Part shown: piece by piece, positions 16,645 to 26,344 of the stretch | How positions within the stretch are numbered: position 1 is the first letter of the stretch | Layout of the letters: the number at the start of each line of letters is the position of its first letter | NCBI RefSeq assembly: GCF_009811755.1 | Contig: NZ_BLIV01000003.1 | Coordinates: 434,001-498,000 of the forward strand | From: Roseobacter cerasinus | GTDB lineage: Bacteria; Pseudomonadota; Alphaproteobacteria; Rhodobacterales; Rhodobacteraceae | Direction: 5' to 3' | DNA length: 64,000 nucleotides | Notes under the pieces: generated by a model | Database searches by the model: none | What the model was told of the DNA's origin: nothing | Seen by the model: the letters and a program-made list of their open reading frames with translations, nothing else | Made by a program: the position numbers and the translations under genes

Positions 16645-17302
16645 CATCGCGCGCTCCCAGAATGCGTTCGGCGCGGGCAAAATCGTCCCGCAGGGTGATT
16701 TTCAGATTGTCTTCGCTGCCGGGTGTGATGGCAACGTCGAACCCGGCCCGCCGCGCGAGTTCCACATCATCCGCCGCGCCATCGGGATGGGCACGATGGG
16801 CCGCGAGAATCGCATCAAGATGAAACCCCTGTGGCGTTTGCGCCCGAAAGAGACCGTCGCGCGGCACAGCCTCGGCCACATGCCCGCCTGCGCTGCGCCA
16901 CAACGCGTCGACCACCGCAACCGCAGGTGCCGCGGCCACGGTCTCGCGCAGTGCTGCAATCACGCCGTCGATCACCTGGCGCGAGACGCAGGGCCGCGCC
17001 GCATCGTGAATCAGCACCTGATCGACCCGGCCGTCCAGCGCCTGCAGCCCGGCAAAGACAGAGGCGCTGCGGGTTGCGCCTCCCGCGACGATCTGCGCCT
17101 TGGGCAGGCCTGTGGTGAGGTCGGCGCTGATATCATCGGGGTGCAGGACAAGCACCAGATGCGCGATATCGGGGTGGTCTGCAAAGGCGCGCAGGGCAAA
17201 GAATGTGCTCGACTTGCCAGCCAGCGGTTGCCACTGTTTGGGCTGAGCGCCTCCCGCGCGCAAGCCGCGCCCGGCGGCAACAATAAGGGCGGCGATCTTC
17301 AT
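16628..17302 (-). CDS. ispD: 2-C-methyl-D-erythritol 4-phosphate cytidylyltransferase
   Basis: Transfers CMP to methylerythritol phosphate. The 224-residue protein shows the nucleotide-binding [21 protein letters not shown], the [12 protein letters not shown] motif and [18 protein letters not shown]. The C-terminus reads [11 protein letters not shown] followed by six non-family residues, DGHQTG, and a stop inside the ispF start region. In fused IspDF proteins the same ARAERIL segment runs straight on into the IspF MDIR. The current stop is therefore where a linker would be; the protein itself is complete. It is divergent from dusB. Confidence 0.94.
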   Translation of the reverse strand: MKIAALIVAAGRGLRAGGAQPKQWQPLAGKSSTFFALRAFADHPDIAHLVLVLHPDDISADLTTGLPKAQIVAGGATRSASVFAGLQALDGRVDQVLIHDAARPCVSRQVIDGVIAALRETVAAAPAVAVVDALWRSAGGHVAEAVPRDGLFRAQTPQGFHLDAILAAHRAHPDGAADDVELARRAGFDVAITPGSEDNLKITLRDDFARAERILGARDGHQTG

Positions 17303-17486
17303 GACTGGTCCGGGATGCGCATGCCTCCGTATCTATGAGGTCTGTGCCGCAGAGGCAATCGGGGCAGCTGTTTGCCTAATTATTAAGCGTTTTTTCCGGT
17401 TAAGGATCACTGAATCGCCTTGGATTATTGAGAGAAACCCATGCAATTGATACATCCTGATGCAGTGCCCAAGGATTAAGCAATAG

Positions 17487-18467
17487 ATGCCTGCCGTTTC
17501 CCCATTCGACCTGACGCCCCCGGTTCTGCTGGCGCCGATGGCCGGAATCACTGATCTACCGTTTCGGACGCTGGTGGCGTCTTTTGGGGCTGGGTTGGTT
17601 GTATCTGAAATGGTGGCAAGCCATGACATGTTGAATGCGCGTCCGGGCACGCGCGAGAAAGCGGAGCTTGGTCTTGGCCACGTGGGCACCGCCGTGCAGC
17701 TTGCCGGGCGCGAGGCGGCGCCCATGGCCGAAGCCGCGCGTATGGTCGAAGGGCAGGGCGCGCAGGTCATCGATATCAACATGGGCTGCCCGGCCAAGAA
17801 GGTCACCCAGGGCTATTCGGGCTCGGCGCTCATGCGCACGCCTGATCACGCGCTGACACTGATTGAGGCGGTTGTGCGCGCGGTCACCATCCCCGTCACA
17901 CTCAAGACCCGGTTGGGTTGGGACGATGCGATGCGCAATGCACCGGACATCGCCCGCCGCGCGGAGGCTGCGGGCATACGCATGATCACCATACACGGGC
18001 GTACGCGCTGCCAGTTCTATAAGGGGCGGGCTGATTGGGTCGCGATCCGCGAGGTCAAGGAGGCCGTGCAGATCCCGGTCATCGCCAATGGCGATATCGT
18101 CGATAGTGCCTCGGCGCGCTTTGCCCTGGCCCAGTCCGGGGCTGACGGGCTGATGGTCGGGCGGGGCGCACGTGGTCGTCCTTGGCTGCTCGCGCAGATC
18201 GCGCATGAGCTTTACGGCACGCCCGCCCCGCAGGTGCCTCAAGGCACGTCCTTTGCCGACATGGTGGGCCATCACTACGACGCGATGATCGGCTTTTACG
18301 GGCGCACGCTGGGTCTGCGGGTCGCGCGCAAGCATCTCGGCTGGTACATGGAGACCTGCGGCACGCCGGACGCGCTGCGCCGCGCTGTTCTGACCGCAAC
18401 GGAGGTCGAGGCCACGCTCAAGCTGATCCCCGAGGCCTGCCATGCAGAGGATCCGGTGGCCGCATGA
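17487..18467 (+). CDS. dusB: tRNA-dihydrouridine synthase (NifR3/DusB type)
   Basis: FMN-dependent enzyme that reduces specific uridines in tRNA. The 326-residue protein has the flavin-binding APMAGITDLPFR near the N-terminus, the INMGCPAKKVTQGYSGSALM segment with the catalytic Cys, and GRTRCQFYKGRADW plus GADGLMVGRGARGRPW for FMN phosphate binding. It is the classic first gene (nifR3) of the Rhodobacter nifR3-ntrB-ntrC operon and overlaps ntrB by four bases (ATGA). The 184-base gap to ispD is AT-richer and must hold the nitrogen operon promoter. Confidence 0.96.
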   Translation: MPAVSPFDLTPPVLLAPMAGITDLPFRTLVASFGAGLVVSEMVASHDMLNARPGTREKAELGLGHVGTAVQLAGREAAPMAEAARMVEGQGAQVIDINMGCPAKKVTQGYSGSALMRTPDHALTLIEAVVRAVTIPVTLKTRLGWDDAMRNAPDIARRAEAAGIRMITIHGRTRCQFYKGRADWVAIREVKEAVQIPVIANGDIVDSASARFALAQSGADGLMVGRGARGRPWLLAQIAHELYGTPAPQVPQGTSFADMVGHHYDAMIGFYGRTLGLRVARKHLGWYMETCGTPDALRRAVLTATEVEATLKLIPEACHAEDPVAA

Positions 18468-19537
18468 CCTCTGATCGCGCCATATGGGCCAGCTTGCCGG
18501 TGCCTGCGCTGATCATTGGGCCGGATGATTGCATTGTGGAGATCAACTCGGCTGCCGAAGGGTTTCTGAACGTCTCTTCCAAATCGGTCTGCGATGTGCC
18601 GATCTGGGACCAGATCGCGGTGAATGACCCGCTTGAAGCGGCCTTTCAGCGGGCGCGCGACAGCGGCACGCCGCTCTTTGTGAATGACGTCGATGTGGGC
18701 AGCGGCCAGCGCGCGCCGATGCAATCCGATCTGCAGGTGGCGCCGCTGATCGGGCATCCGGGGCATATGATCCTGATGATTTCCCCGCGTGAGCTGGCTG
18801 GGCGAATGACGCAGAACCATTCGGTGAAATCGGCGGCGAAATCAGCCATCGGCATGGCGGAGATGCTGGCCCATGAGATCAAGAACCCGCTGGCGGGCAT
18901 CACCGGGGCGGCGCAGCTTCTGAGCATGAACCTTGACCCCGATGATTTGGAACTGACCGATCTGATTGTCGAGGAAAGCCGCCGTATCGTGAAGCTGCTG
19001 GGGCAGGTGGAGCAGTTTGGCAATCTCTCCCAACCGGACATGCAGCCTGTGAATGTGCATGATGTGCTTGACCGCGCGCGCCGCTCGGCTTTGCTGGGCT
19101 TTGGCGCGCATATGAAGATCGTCGAGGACTATGACCCCTCATTGCCCTTGGCCTTTGGCGACCCGGACCAGTTGCTGCAGGTGGTGCTGAACCTGCTGAA
19201 GAACGCCGCTGAGGCGGCGGGCACCAGAAAGGGCACGATCCGGCTGCACAGCTACTACGAGCATTCCTTCCGGCTGCGCCGCGCGGACGGCTCGGGCGAG
19301 TCGCTGCCGCTTCAGGTCGAGATCATCGACGATGGCCCTGGGCTGCCTGACGCGATCAAGGGCGATGTCTTTGACCCCTTTGTATCAGGGCGCGAGAATG
19401 GCACGGGCCTCGGCCTCGCGCTGGTCAGCAAGATCATTTCGGACCACGGAGGCTGGATTTCCGTCACCTCCGTGCCCGGCAAAACCGTATTCCGCATTTC
19501 ATTGCCGCGCGCGCCCAAGGCCGCCCCGCAGACATAA
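18464..19537 (+). CDS. ntrB: Nitrogen sensor histidine kinase NtrB
   Basis: Cytoplasmic histidine kinase that reads nitrogen status through PII proteins and phosphorylates NtrC. The 357 residues comprise a PAS domain (about 1-110), a HisKA helix with the phospho-accepting His137 in LAHEIKNPLAGITGAAQLL, then an ATPase domain with the N box LKNAAEAAG, a G1 box IIDDGPGLP and a G2 box GTGLGLALV. There is no membrane segment. It overlaps dusB by four bases and precedes ntrC by 19 bases, so one transcript serves all three genes. Confidence 0.95.
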   Translation: MTSDRAIWASLPVPALIIGPDDCIVEINSAAEGFLNVSSKSVCDVPIWDQIAVNDPLEAAFQRARDSGTPLFVNDVDVGSGQRAPMQSDLQVAPLIGHPGHMILMISPRELAGRMTQNHSVKSAAKSAIGMAEMLAHEIKNPLAGITGAAQLLSMNLDPDDLELTDLIVEESRRIVKLLGQVEQFGNLSQPDMQPVNVHDVLDRARRSALLGFGAHMKIVEDYDPSLPLAFGDPDQLLQVVLNLLKNAAEAAGTRKGTIRLHSYYEHSFRLRRADGSGESLPLQVEIIDDGPGLPDAIKGDVFDPFVSGRENGTGLGLALVSKIISDHGGWISVTSVPGKTVFRISLPRAPKAAPQT

Positions 19538-19556
19538 AACACAGGAGAGTTGACAG

Positions 19557-20921
19557 ATGGATGGGACAGTGCTGGTCGCAGATGATGACCGAACAATCCG
19601 GACGGTTCTGACCCAGGCGCTGACCCGGGCGGGCTGCAAGGTGCATGCCACCTCAAGCCTCACCACGCTGATGCGCTGGGTCGGTGAGGGCAAGGGCGAT
19701 GTGGTGATCTCTGACGTGATGATGCCGGATGGCAATGGGCTGGAGATGCTGCCCAAGATTGCCGAGGACCGGCCCGGCCTGCCGGTGATCGTGATTTCCG
19801 CGCAAAACACCATCATGACGGCGATCAAGGCGGCGGAGGCCGAGGCCTATGATTATCTGCCCAAACCCTTCGATCTGCCGGATTTGATGAAGCGCACGGC
19901 CCGGGCGCTGGAGGCGCGGCCGCAGAGCCGCAGCGCGCCTGAGGAGTCCGAAGGGCGGCCCGACGATCTGCCGCTTGTGGGGCGCACGGCGGTGATGCAG
20001 GCGCTCTACCGCGTGGTGGCACGGGTCATGAACACCGATCTGCCGGTGCTGATCTGGGGCGAATCCGGCACCGGAAAATCCCTGATCGCGCGTGCGATCC
20101 ATGATTTCTCTGATCGTCGCAACCTGCCGTTCATCACTGCGTCCTCCGAAGACTTGCAGGATCTTGAGGGACCTGCGCGGCTGCTGGCCCGGGTCAAGAG
20201 CGGCACCCTTCTGGTGGAGGAAGTGGCCGATCTTCCGGCGGAGCTGCAGGCGCGGCTGGTGCATATGATGGACACGCCTGGAGAGTTTGCGCCCCGGTTT
20301 TTGGCCACCAGCCAGACCGACCTGAATGCCGATATGGAAGCCGGCAAGATGCGCAAGGATCTCTACTATCGCCTCAGCGGCGCGACCCTGAGCGTGCCGG
20401 CCCTGCGCGAACGGGTCGATGATATCCCCATCCTCGCCATGCATTTTCTGGCCAAGTCCGAAGCGGCGGGGGCAGCGCCTCGGCAATTGTCACGTGAGGC
20501 CAATGAGATCTTTCGCAATTATTCCTGGCCCGGCAACGTGCGCCAACTTGAAAATGCCATTCGCCGCCTTGGGCTGACCAGCCGCGCGGCAGAGATCACA
20601 GCCAGCGAAGTGGAGCAGGTTTTGGGTGCGCAACCCGATCTGGAACCGATGCGCGCGGCGGGCAATACCGAAAAGCTGGGCGCATCGGTGGAACGCCACC
20701 TGCGCCGCTACTTTGATCTGCACGGCAATATGCTGCCGCCCGAAGGTCTTTACGCACGGATTCTGCGTGAGGTCGAAGCGCCGCTGATCGAAATTTCGCT
20801 GGAAGCCACCGGTGGAAATCAGGCGAAATGCGCGGATTTGCTGGGGATCAACCGCAATACGCTCAGAAAGAAGATCACGGATCTCGATATAGAGGTGACA
20901 CGCCGTCGCAAATTGATGTAA
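19557..20921 (+). CDS. ntrC: Nitrogen regulator NtrC, GAFTGA-less form
   Basis: Response regulator activating nitrogen-starvation genes. Of the 454 residues, the receiver has the phospho-acceptor Asp53 (ISDVMMPDG) and the K of PKPFD. The AAA+ domain has Walker A GESGTGKS at 168-175 and a Walker B variant [12 protein letters not shown] at 216-227, where the usual D is E. The sigma54-contact loop (GAFTGA), expected between these, is absent; about 25 residues are missing between FITASSED and the Walker B strand. The C-terminus is a Fis-type helix-turn-helix, [20 protein letters not shown]. In Rhodobacter capsulatus a GAFTGA-less NtrC works with sigma70 polymerase, and the same is inferred here. 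Confidence 0.95.
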   Translation: MDGTVLVADDDRTIRTVLTQALTRAGCKVHATSSLTTLMRWVGEGKGDVVISDVMMPDGNGLEMLPKIAEDRPGLPVIVISAQNTIMTAIKAAEAEAYDYLPKPFDLPDLMKRTARALEARPQSRSAPEESEGRPDDLPLVGRTAVMQALYRVVARVMNTDLPVLIWGESGTGKSLIARAIHDFSDRRNLPFITASSEDLQDLEGPARLLARVKSGTLLVEEVADLPAELQARLVHMMDTPGEFAPRFLATSQTDLNADMEAGKMRKDLYYRLSGATLSVPALRERVDDIPILAMHFLAKSEAAGAAPRQLSREANEIFRNYSWPGNVRQLENAIRRLGLTSRAAEITASEVEQVLGAQPDLEPMRAAGNTEKLGASVERHLRRYFDLHGNMLPPEGLYARILREVEAPLIEISLEATGGNQAKCADLLGINRNTLRKKITDLDIEVTRRRKLM

Positions 20922-21023
20922 AACCGCAACACAACGCGTGGCCATTGGGGGACACCCCTGATCAGGACCACAAGATAAGGCGGTTTGGTGCATTGCGCGC
21001 CACATCATAAGTGAGGGCATCGG

Positions 21024-23270
21024 GTGAACCCCCGTGTAGAAAAGTCACTCTGGGTTCGGTTGGGGTCGCTCCGCCGGATCAGGCGAGTGCGAAACTTTGC
21101 GACCCTGGGTCTTGTGGCGCTGGGGCCGGTTTTGGCGCTCTCCACATATCTGGTGCTTGGGCCCCTGGCTGAGGCGGGCACGACGCTGGGGCTGCGGCTG
21201 ATCCTGCTGGCCGATCTGGTCTATGTGCTGGTGGTGGCCGCGCTGGTTCTGTCGCAGGTTGCCCGGCTGATCGCGGCACGGCGCGCCAAATCCGCCGGCT
21301 CCCGGCTGCACCTGCGTCTCACGGGGGTCTTTGCGCTTTTGGCCCTGATCCCGACGGTCAGCGTGGCGATCTTTGCGGGGCTCACCGTGAATGTGGGCCT
21401 TGAGGGCTGGTTTTCCGATCGGGTGCGGGCGGTTGTGGGCAGTTCGCTGGCGGCTGCCGAGGCCTATGAGGAAGAGCAGCGTCTCGATCTGGCGCAGGAT
21501 GCGCTTGCGCTCGCGCAAAGTCTCAATCAGGCGCGACGCTCGGGCGCCAATGTCTCGGACAGTGAATTGCTGGGCGAAGGGCAGCGGCAAATCCAGCGCG
21601 GGCTGCGCGAAGCCTATCTGATTGATGGCACACGTGAAATCCGCGCGCGCGGCGACCGCTCCTACCTCTTTGACTATGAACGACCCAGCGGGGCCGATCT
21701 GGAGGCCGCCGATACCGAAGACGTTGTGGTCATTGAAGACTGGGACAACAATGAGTTCCGCGCGCTGGTGCGGCTCACCGGGTTTGTGGACCGCTTTCTT
21801 TATGTCAGCCGCGAGGTCGATGGCGAGATCCTATCGCTTCTGGACGAGACCAAGGAAACGGTGCTGTTTTATCAGCAGTTGGAGAGTGAACGGGGGCAGT
21901 TGCTGTTTGATTTCGGTCTGCTGTATCTGGCCTTTGCGCTGATCCTGATCCTCGCCGCGATCTGGCTGGGGCTCTGGTTTGCCGAGCGGCTCTCGGTGCC
22001 TGTCGGACGGCTCACCGGAGCGGCGCAGCAGGTCGGCGCCGGAGATCTGGACGTGCAGGTACGCGAGGACACAGGTGACGACGAGATCGCCATGCTGGGC
22101 CGGTACTTCAACCAGATGACCCGGCAACTCAAGGCACAACGCGACACGCTGGTGGAGAACACCGAACAGATCGAGCGTCGCCGCAGGCTGTTCGATTCGG
22201 TGCTGAGTTCGGTGACTTCCGGTGTGGTTGGCCTCGACCCGCGCGGGCGGGTGACCTTCGTGAACCGCGCGGCGGAGCGTCTGCTGGGCTGGAAAAGCGG
22301 GCAGGAGTTTCTGGCGCTGAAAGTTGTGATCCCCGAGTTCGGGCCGATGTTCGACACCATCGTGGAGGCGCGCAACGAGGTCGCCAAGGGCGAGATCAAA
22401 GTGTCGCGGCAAGGGCAGGTCGAAAACCTGCTGGTGCGCATGTCGACCCGGCGCGCGCAGGACGGCACGCTCGAAGGCTATGTGGTTTCTTTTGACGATG
22501 TGACCGATCTGGTCAGCGCGCAGCGGATGGCCGCTTGGGGGGATGTGGCGCGGCGCATCGCGCATGAAATCAAGAACCCGCTGACGCCGATCCAACTGTC
22601 GGCAGAGCGCATCAAGCGCAAGTTTTCACCAAAACTGGGTGATGACAGCGAAACGCTGGATCAGATGACCGATGTGATTGTGCGCCAGACCAATGACCTG
22701 CGCCGCATCGTGGATGAATTCTCCAAATTCGCGCGGATGCCGGAGCCGGAGCGCAAGCCGATTCCGCTGGGCGATGTGGTGCGCGATGCGGTGCTGCTGC
22801 AGCAAACCGGCCAGCCGGATGTGGCCATCACCGCCGATTTGCCCCAAGCGACGGTCACCGCCGACCTTGACGCTACCATGATCAGCCAGGCGCTGACCAA
22901 CCTGATCAAGAACGCCGGGGAAGGCATTGAAACACTTGTGGAAAGTGGTGCGCCCGCGGGGCATGTGCCGGAAATCCGCGTCCAGATGACAGCCTCTGAA
23001 GATCAGGCAGAAATCCGCATTGCCGACAACGGCATAGGGTTCCCCGAAGACCGCGCCAGGCTTTTCGAGCCTTATGTGACGACGCGCAGTGAAGGCACCG
23101 GCCTTGGCCTGCCCATTGTGAAGAAAATCATCGAGGAGCACGGCGGCAGCCTGTCGCTGGAGGATGCGCCCGTTTTTGACGGCCAGACCCACGCGGGCGC
23201 CATGGTGGTGATCACGCTGCCCTGTGCCGTTGGTGCTGAGACAAAAATACCCGAGCAGGAAGGACTTTGA
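21024..23270 (+). CDS. ntrY: Membrane histidine kinase NtrY
   Basis: Sensor kinase that pairs with NtrX; it has roles in nitrogen metabolism and, in some alphaproteobacteria, in redox sensing. The 748 residues start at GTG 21024, with TGAGGG upstream. About four membrane helices lie in the first 110 residues and near 290-315, with a periplasmic stretch between. Then come a HAMP linker (PVGRLTGAAQQVGAGDLDVQ), a PAS domain, a HisKA helix with His in RRIAHEIKNPLTPIQLSAERI, and an ATPase with NLIKNAGEGIE, IADNGIGFP and GTGLGLPIVKK. The 102-base gap from ntrC includes a possible long-range AACCGC/GCGGTT pairing. It is followed by ntrX after three bases. Confidence 0.95.
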   Translation: MNPRVEKSLWVRLGSLRRIRRVRNFATLGLVALGPVLALSTYLVLGPLAEAGTTLGLRLILLADLVYVLVVAALVLSQVARLIAARRAKSAGSRLHLRLTGVFALLALIPTVSVAIFAGLTVNVGLEGWFSDRVRAVVGSSLAAAEAYEEEQRLDLAQDALALAQSLNQARRSGANVSDSELLGEGQRQIQRGLREAYLIDGTREIRARGDRSYLFDYERPSGADLEAADTEDVVVIEDWDNNEFRALVRLTGFVDRFLYVSREVDGEILSLLDETKETVLFYQQLESERGQLLFDFGLLYLAFALILILAAIWLGLWFAERLSVPVGRLTGAAQQVGAGDLDVQVREDTGDDEIAMLGRYFNQMTRQLKAQRDTLVENTEQIERRRRLFDSVLSSVTSGVVGLDPRGRVTFVNRAAERLLGWKSGQEFLALKVVIPEFGPMFDTIVEARNEVAKGEIKVSRQGQVENLLVRMSTRRAQDGTLEGYVVSFDDVTDLVSAQRMAAWGDVARRIAHEIKNPLTPIQLSAERIKRKFSPKLGDDSETLDQMTDVIVRQTNDLRRIVDEFSKFARMPEPERKPIPLGDVVRDAVLLQQTGQPDVAITADLPQATVTADLDATMISQALTNLIKNAGEGIETLVESGAPAGHVPEIRVQMTASEDQAEIRIADNGIGFPEDRARLFEPYVTTRSEGTGLGLPIVKKIIEEHGGSLSLEDAPVFDGQTHAGAMVVITLPCAVGAETKIPEQEGL

Positions 23271-23273
23271 CCA

Positions 23274-24686
23274 ATGAGTGATATTCTAATCGTTGATGAC
23301 GAACGCGACATCCGCGAACTCATCTCGGATATTCTAGAGGACGAAGGCTTTGCCACCCGGCGGGCGGGCAACTCTGACGATGCCATGGCCGCGATCAATG
23401 CCGAAGCGCCCGCGCTGATCGTCTTGGACATCTGGCTCAAGGACAGCCGGATGGACGGGATCGACATCCTCAAGACGGTCAAGCGCGACAATCCGGATGT
23501 GCCGGTGGTGATCATCTCGGGCCACGGCAATATCGAGATTGCCGTCGCGGCAATCAAGCAGGGAGCTTACGATTTCATCGAAAAGCCCTTCAACATCGAC
23601 CAGTTGCTTGTGGTGATCCGCCGCGCCATGGAAACCTCGCGCCTGCGCCGCGAGAACCAGAGCCTGCGGCGCCGAGATGTGACGAAATCCGACATGATCG
23701 GCGACTCCGCTGCGTTCCGATCGCTGGTGAGCCAACTTGACAAGGTGACAAAATCGAACGGGCGCGTGATGCTGACGGGGCCTGCGGGCTGCGGCAAGGA
23801 AGTCGCGGCGCGCTATATCCACGCCAATTCCAAACGCGCCTCAGCCCCCTTTGTTACGGTGAATTGCGCGGGGGTCGAGCCAGGCCGCATGGAAGAGGTG
23901 CTGTTTGGCCGCGAAACGCCTGAACGCGGAGTGGAGCCAGGGCTGTTGGAAGAGGCGCACGGCGGGGTCATCTACTTCGACGAAGTGGCCGATATGCCCG
24001 TGGGTACGCAATCAAAGATCCTGCGCGTTCTGGTGGACCAGCAGTTCCAGCGTGTGGGCGGCAATGACAAGGTGCGGGTGGATTTGCGGGTGATCTCCTC
24101 GACCAACCGCGATCTGCAGCAGGCGATTGAGGCGGGCACGTTCCGGGAAGAGCTGTATCACCGTCTGAACGTGGTGCCGATTGCGGTGCCGTCGCTGGAA
24201 GAGCGGCGCGAGGATATTCCGATGCTGGCCGAACACTTCATCAGCGAGATGAACGCAAGCCAGGGCCTGCCGCAACGTAGCCTGAGCGAGGACGCGCAGG
24301 CGCTGATGCAGACGATGGTCTGGCCTGGGAACGTGCGGCAGTTGAAAAACCTGGTGGAGCGGGTGCTGATTCTCGGCGACGATACCGGGCCCATCCAGGC
24401 GCGTGAGCTGCCGGGGACCCATGAGGGCGGTGAGGATGAGAACCGCGTTGTACTCTCCGGCGCGCTGGCGACGCTGGCGTTGCGCGAAGCGCGCGAAGCC
24501 TTTGAGCGGGAGTATCTGCTGACCCAGATCAACCGCTTTGGCGGCAACATCTCTCGCACGGCGAGTTTTGTGGGCATGGAACGCTCCGCCCTGCACCGCA
24601 AGCTCAAGTCGCTCGGCGTGGTGACATCTGCGAAATCCGGCGCGCGCGTGGCGCATGTGGATGCGGAGATGGACGCAGCGGAGTGA
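23274..24686 (+). CDS. ntrX: Response regulator NtrX
   Basis: Partner of NtrY. The 470 residues have a receiver with acceptor Asp52 (IVLDIWLKDSRMDG), an AAA+ domain with a degenerate Walker A (TGPAGCGKEVAAR) and Walker B (GVIYFDEVADMP), and a Fis-type HTH, GNISRTASFVGMERSALHRK. The place where GAFTGA should sit reads EVLFGRETPERGVEPGLLEEAHGG, so the sigma54-contact motif is missing here too. It therefore probably acts without sigma54, as a repressor or sigma70 activator. The stop at 24686 abuts the convergent NTF2-like gene by one base. Confidence 0.95.
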   Translation: MSDILIVDDERDIRELISDILEDEGFATRRAGNSDDAMAAINAEAPALIVLDIWLKDSRMDGIDILKTVKRDNPDVPVVIISGHGNIEIAVAAIKQGAYDFIEKPFNIDQLLVVIRRAMETSRLRRENQSLRRRDVTKSDMIGDSAAFRSLVSQLDKVTKSNGRVMLTGPAGCGKEVAARYIHANSKRASAPFVTVNCAGVEPGRMEEVLFGRETPERGVEPGLLEEAHGGVIYFDEVADMPVGTQSKILRVLVDQQFQRVGGNDKVRVDLRVISSTNRDLQQAIEAGTFREELYHRLNVVPIAVPSLEERREDIPMLAEHFISEMNASQGLPQRSLSEDAQALMQTMVWPGNVRQLKNLVERVLILGDDTGPIQARELPGTHEGGEDENRVVLSGALATLALREAREAFEREYLLTQINRFGGNISRTASFVGMERSALHRKLKSLGVVTSAKSGARVAHVDAEMDAAE

Positions 24687-25718
24687 TCAGTCTGCCAGAT
24701 CGGCCAGCAGGTCGACACCCTGCATTTTGAGAAAGTGCAGCATGTCGATGAACACCCAGTTCTCCGCCAGCTTGTCGCCGTCTCGGCGGTAGATATCGAC
24801 CACACGCATGTCAGCGCGCGCGTCATTCACCGGCAGACCCATGAAGCCGCCGGTGTTGGTGAGCGTCAGGTTTGGCCAGCCGAAAAACCCGCCATAGGTC
24901 CCTTCGGCCATGCGGCATAGATGCCCGTTGAACGCCCGGCCTGACAGGCCAAGGCGAAATGGCGCCTGGTGCTGCTCGATATAGCGGTCGATGGTATAGC
25001 TCGCGCCGATCCCGGCGGGGCCCCACCAGATCATGTCATCCGCCCAGTCCTGCGCCAGCTCTTGCGCGGGCGGCAGCGGGGTGGCGGTGGCATTGGCGCG
25101 CGTGATGGAGCCGATCATGTGGTTGATGCGCGCCAGTGTCCGCGCGCCCTCTGCAGGCTCCTGCGCATCATAGAGCAGCCCGTCATGGGTCAGCGGGCCG
25201 GGCTGGATCAGATGCTGGCCGGTCTGCCGGGCGGGCAGGGGCGACAGCCCGGCCTGCAGCATCAGGTGCAGCAGATCGATGAAAAGCGCGCTTTGTGTGA
25301 TCTGCCCGTCTTCGATTTGGTTGAACTCCGCATAGCGCAGAAAGGCCATCTTCCGCGTCGCGGGGATGCCCAGAAACGGCGCATCGAACAGCCCCATGAG
25401 ATGACCCATGGAACAGGTCCAGACACCCTGGAAGCCATCGATCTCATTCTGCCCGGCAAAGAAGATGTCTTCACGGCGCTGCACCCGGGCAAACGCGGTC
25501 AGAAACGGAACCCAAAAGGCCTCGGCGATGGCAGCAGGCCCGGTCTGTTCGTGAAACGGGTGCATCCCGTACCAGTAGCAGTCGGGCGCCATGCGCGCGG
25601 CCAACACCGAGGCAACAGTGCCGGGCGTGGCCTCGGCCAGTGCGGCGGAGTGCGCCTGCACGAGGTGCTTGGCCGTCTGCAGGTCGGGCACGGGGGGACT
25701 CGTCAGCTTCATGCGCAA
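24687..25718 (-). CDS. Tandem NTF2/SnoaL-like domain protein
   Basis: A 343-residue protein that appears to be two SnoaL-like (nuclear transport factor 2 fold) domains in one chain. The first covers about residues 15-165, with WYGMHPFHEQTGPAAIAEAFW. The second covers about 195-340, with IWWGPAGIGASYTIDRYIEQH and GTYGGFFGWPNLTL. NTF2-fold proteins include polyketide cyclases, ester cyclases, ketosteroid isomerase and non-enzymatic binders. No neighbour gives a substrate. No signal peptide or membrane segment is visible. It is convergent with ntrX, one base apart, and the same strand as the lipoprotein upstream. Confidence 0.75.
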   Translation of the reverse strand: MRMKLTSPPVPDLQTAKHLVQAHSAALAEATPGTVASVLAARMAPDCYWYGMHPFHEQTGPAAIAEAFWVPFLTAFARVQRREDIFFAGQNEIDGFQGVWTCSMGHLMGLFDAPFLGIPATRKMAFLRYAEFNQIEDGQITQSALFIDLLHLMLQAGLSPLPARQTGQHLIQPGPLTHDGLLYDAQEPAEGARTLARINHMIGSITRANATATPLPPAQELAQDWADDMIWWGPAGIGASYTIDRYIEQHQAPFRLGLSGRAFNGHLCRMAEGTYGGFFGWPNLTLTNTGGFMGLPVNDARADMRVVDIYRRDGDKLAENWVFIDMLHFLKMQGVDLLADLAD

Positions 25719-25751
25719 AGCTGTAGAAAGCCTGTCAGCGGACGTCCAGTC

Positions 25752-26240
25752 CTAAGGTGCTGGTTGGCCCGCACGGGTGACGATCTGCCAGGTGCCATCG
25801 CGATATTTGATCGCGCAGCTGTTTGATCGAAGGCGCGGCAAAACTTGCGTGCTGGCCTTGGGTGCCGCGCGGAAGACGGCGCTGGGGCAATTCGGAACAG
25901 TGACCGGGGTGTAGTTGCGTTCGGCCATGCACTGCACTTCGGCCCGTTCACGCAGATCTGCGTTCAGGTCTACGGTAAAGATGCGCCCCTCGCGGAAATA
26001 GCCGCCGCGTGTTGTGCAGGCCCCGCTTGAATCGCAGTGGCGCCGCGCGGGGACATAGACGGGCGGTTCCTGGCGGATCTGGTTGTTCACCGGCACATTC
26101 GCCAGAGCTGTGATTTCGCAGGAGAGCAGATCAGACTGCATGCGTGAGACGGCCACCCCCTCGCGATGATAGATCGACAGCGGGGCGCAGGAGGACAGCA
26201 CCACCGCCGACAGGATCAAACAAGACCGAATACCCACCAT
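25752..26240 (-). CDS. Putative lipoprotein
   Basis: A 162-residue secreted protein. Starting at Met (26240) gives a short positive region, a hydrophobic stretch and a lipobox, VVLSSC, so the mature protein should begin with a lipidated Cys17. An upstream in-frame start would put 22 extra residues before the signal and is unlikely. The mature part has paired Cys residues (RRHCDSSGACTTRGG and VPNCPSAVF...SNSCAIKY), suggesting disulfides in the periplasm. I recognise no domain. The gene is on the same strand as the NTF2-like gene, 33 bases upstream, and divergent from trkA. Confidence 0.75.
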   Translation of the reverse strand: MVGIRSCLILSAVVLSSCAPLSIYHREGVAVSRMQSDLLSCEITALANVPVNNQIRQEPPVYVPARRHCDSSGACTTRGGYFREGRIFTVDLNADLRERAEVQCMAERNYTPVTVPNCPSAVFRAAPKASTQVLPRLRSNSCAIKYRDGTWQIVTRAGQPAP

Positions 26241-26344
26241 GGGCTCAGTTTGCCCGTATTCCGTGCCGAGGACAATTGAATTGACCGCCTCCGGACCATC
26301 TGCCATTCAGAAGATCGCGAAACGGCTCGAAGGACGTCACACGC

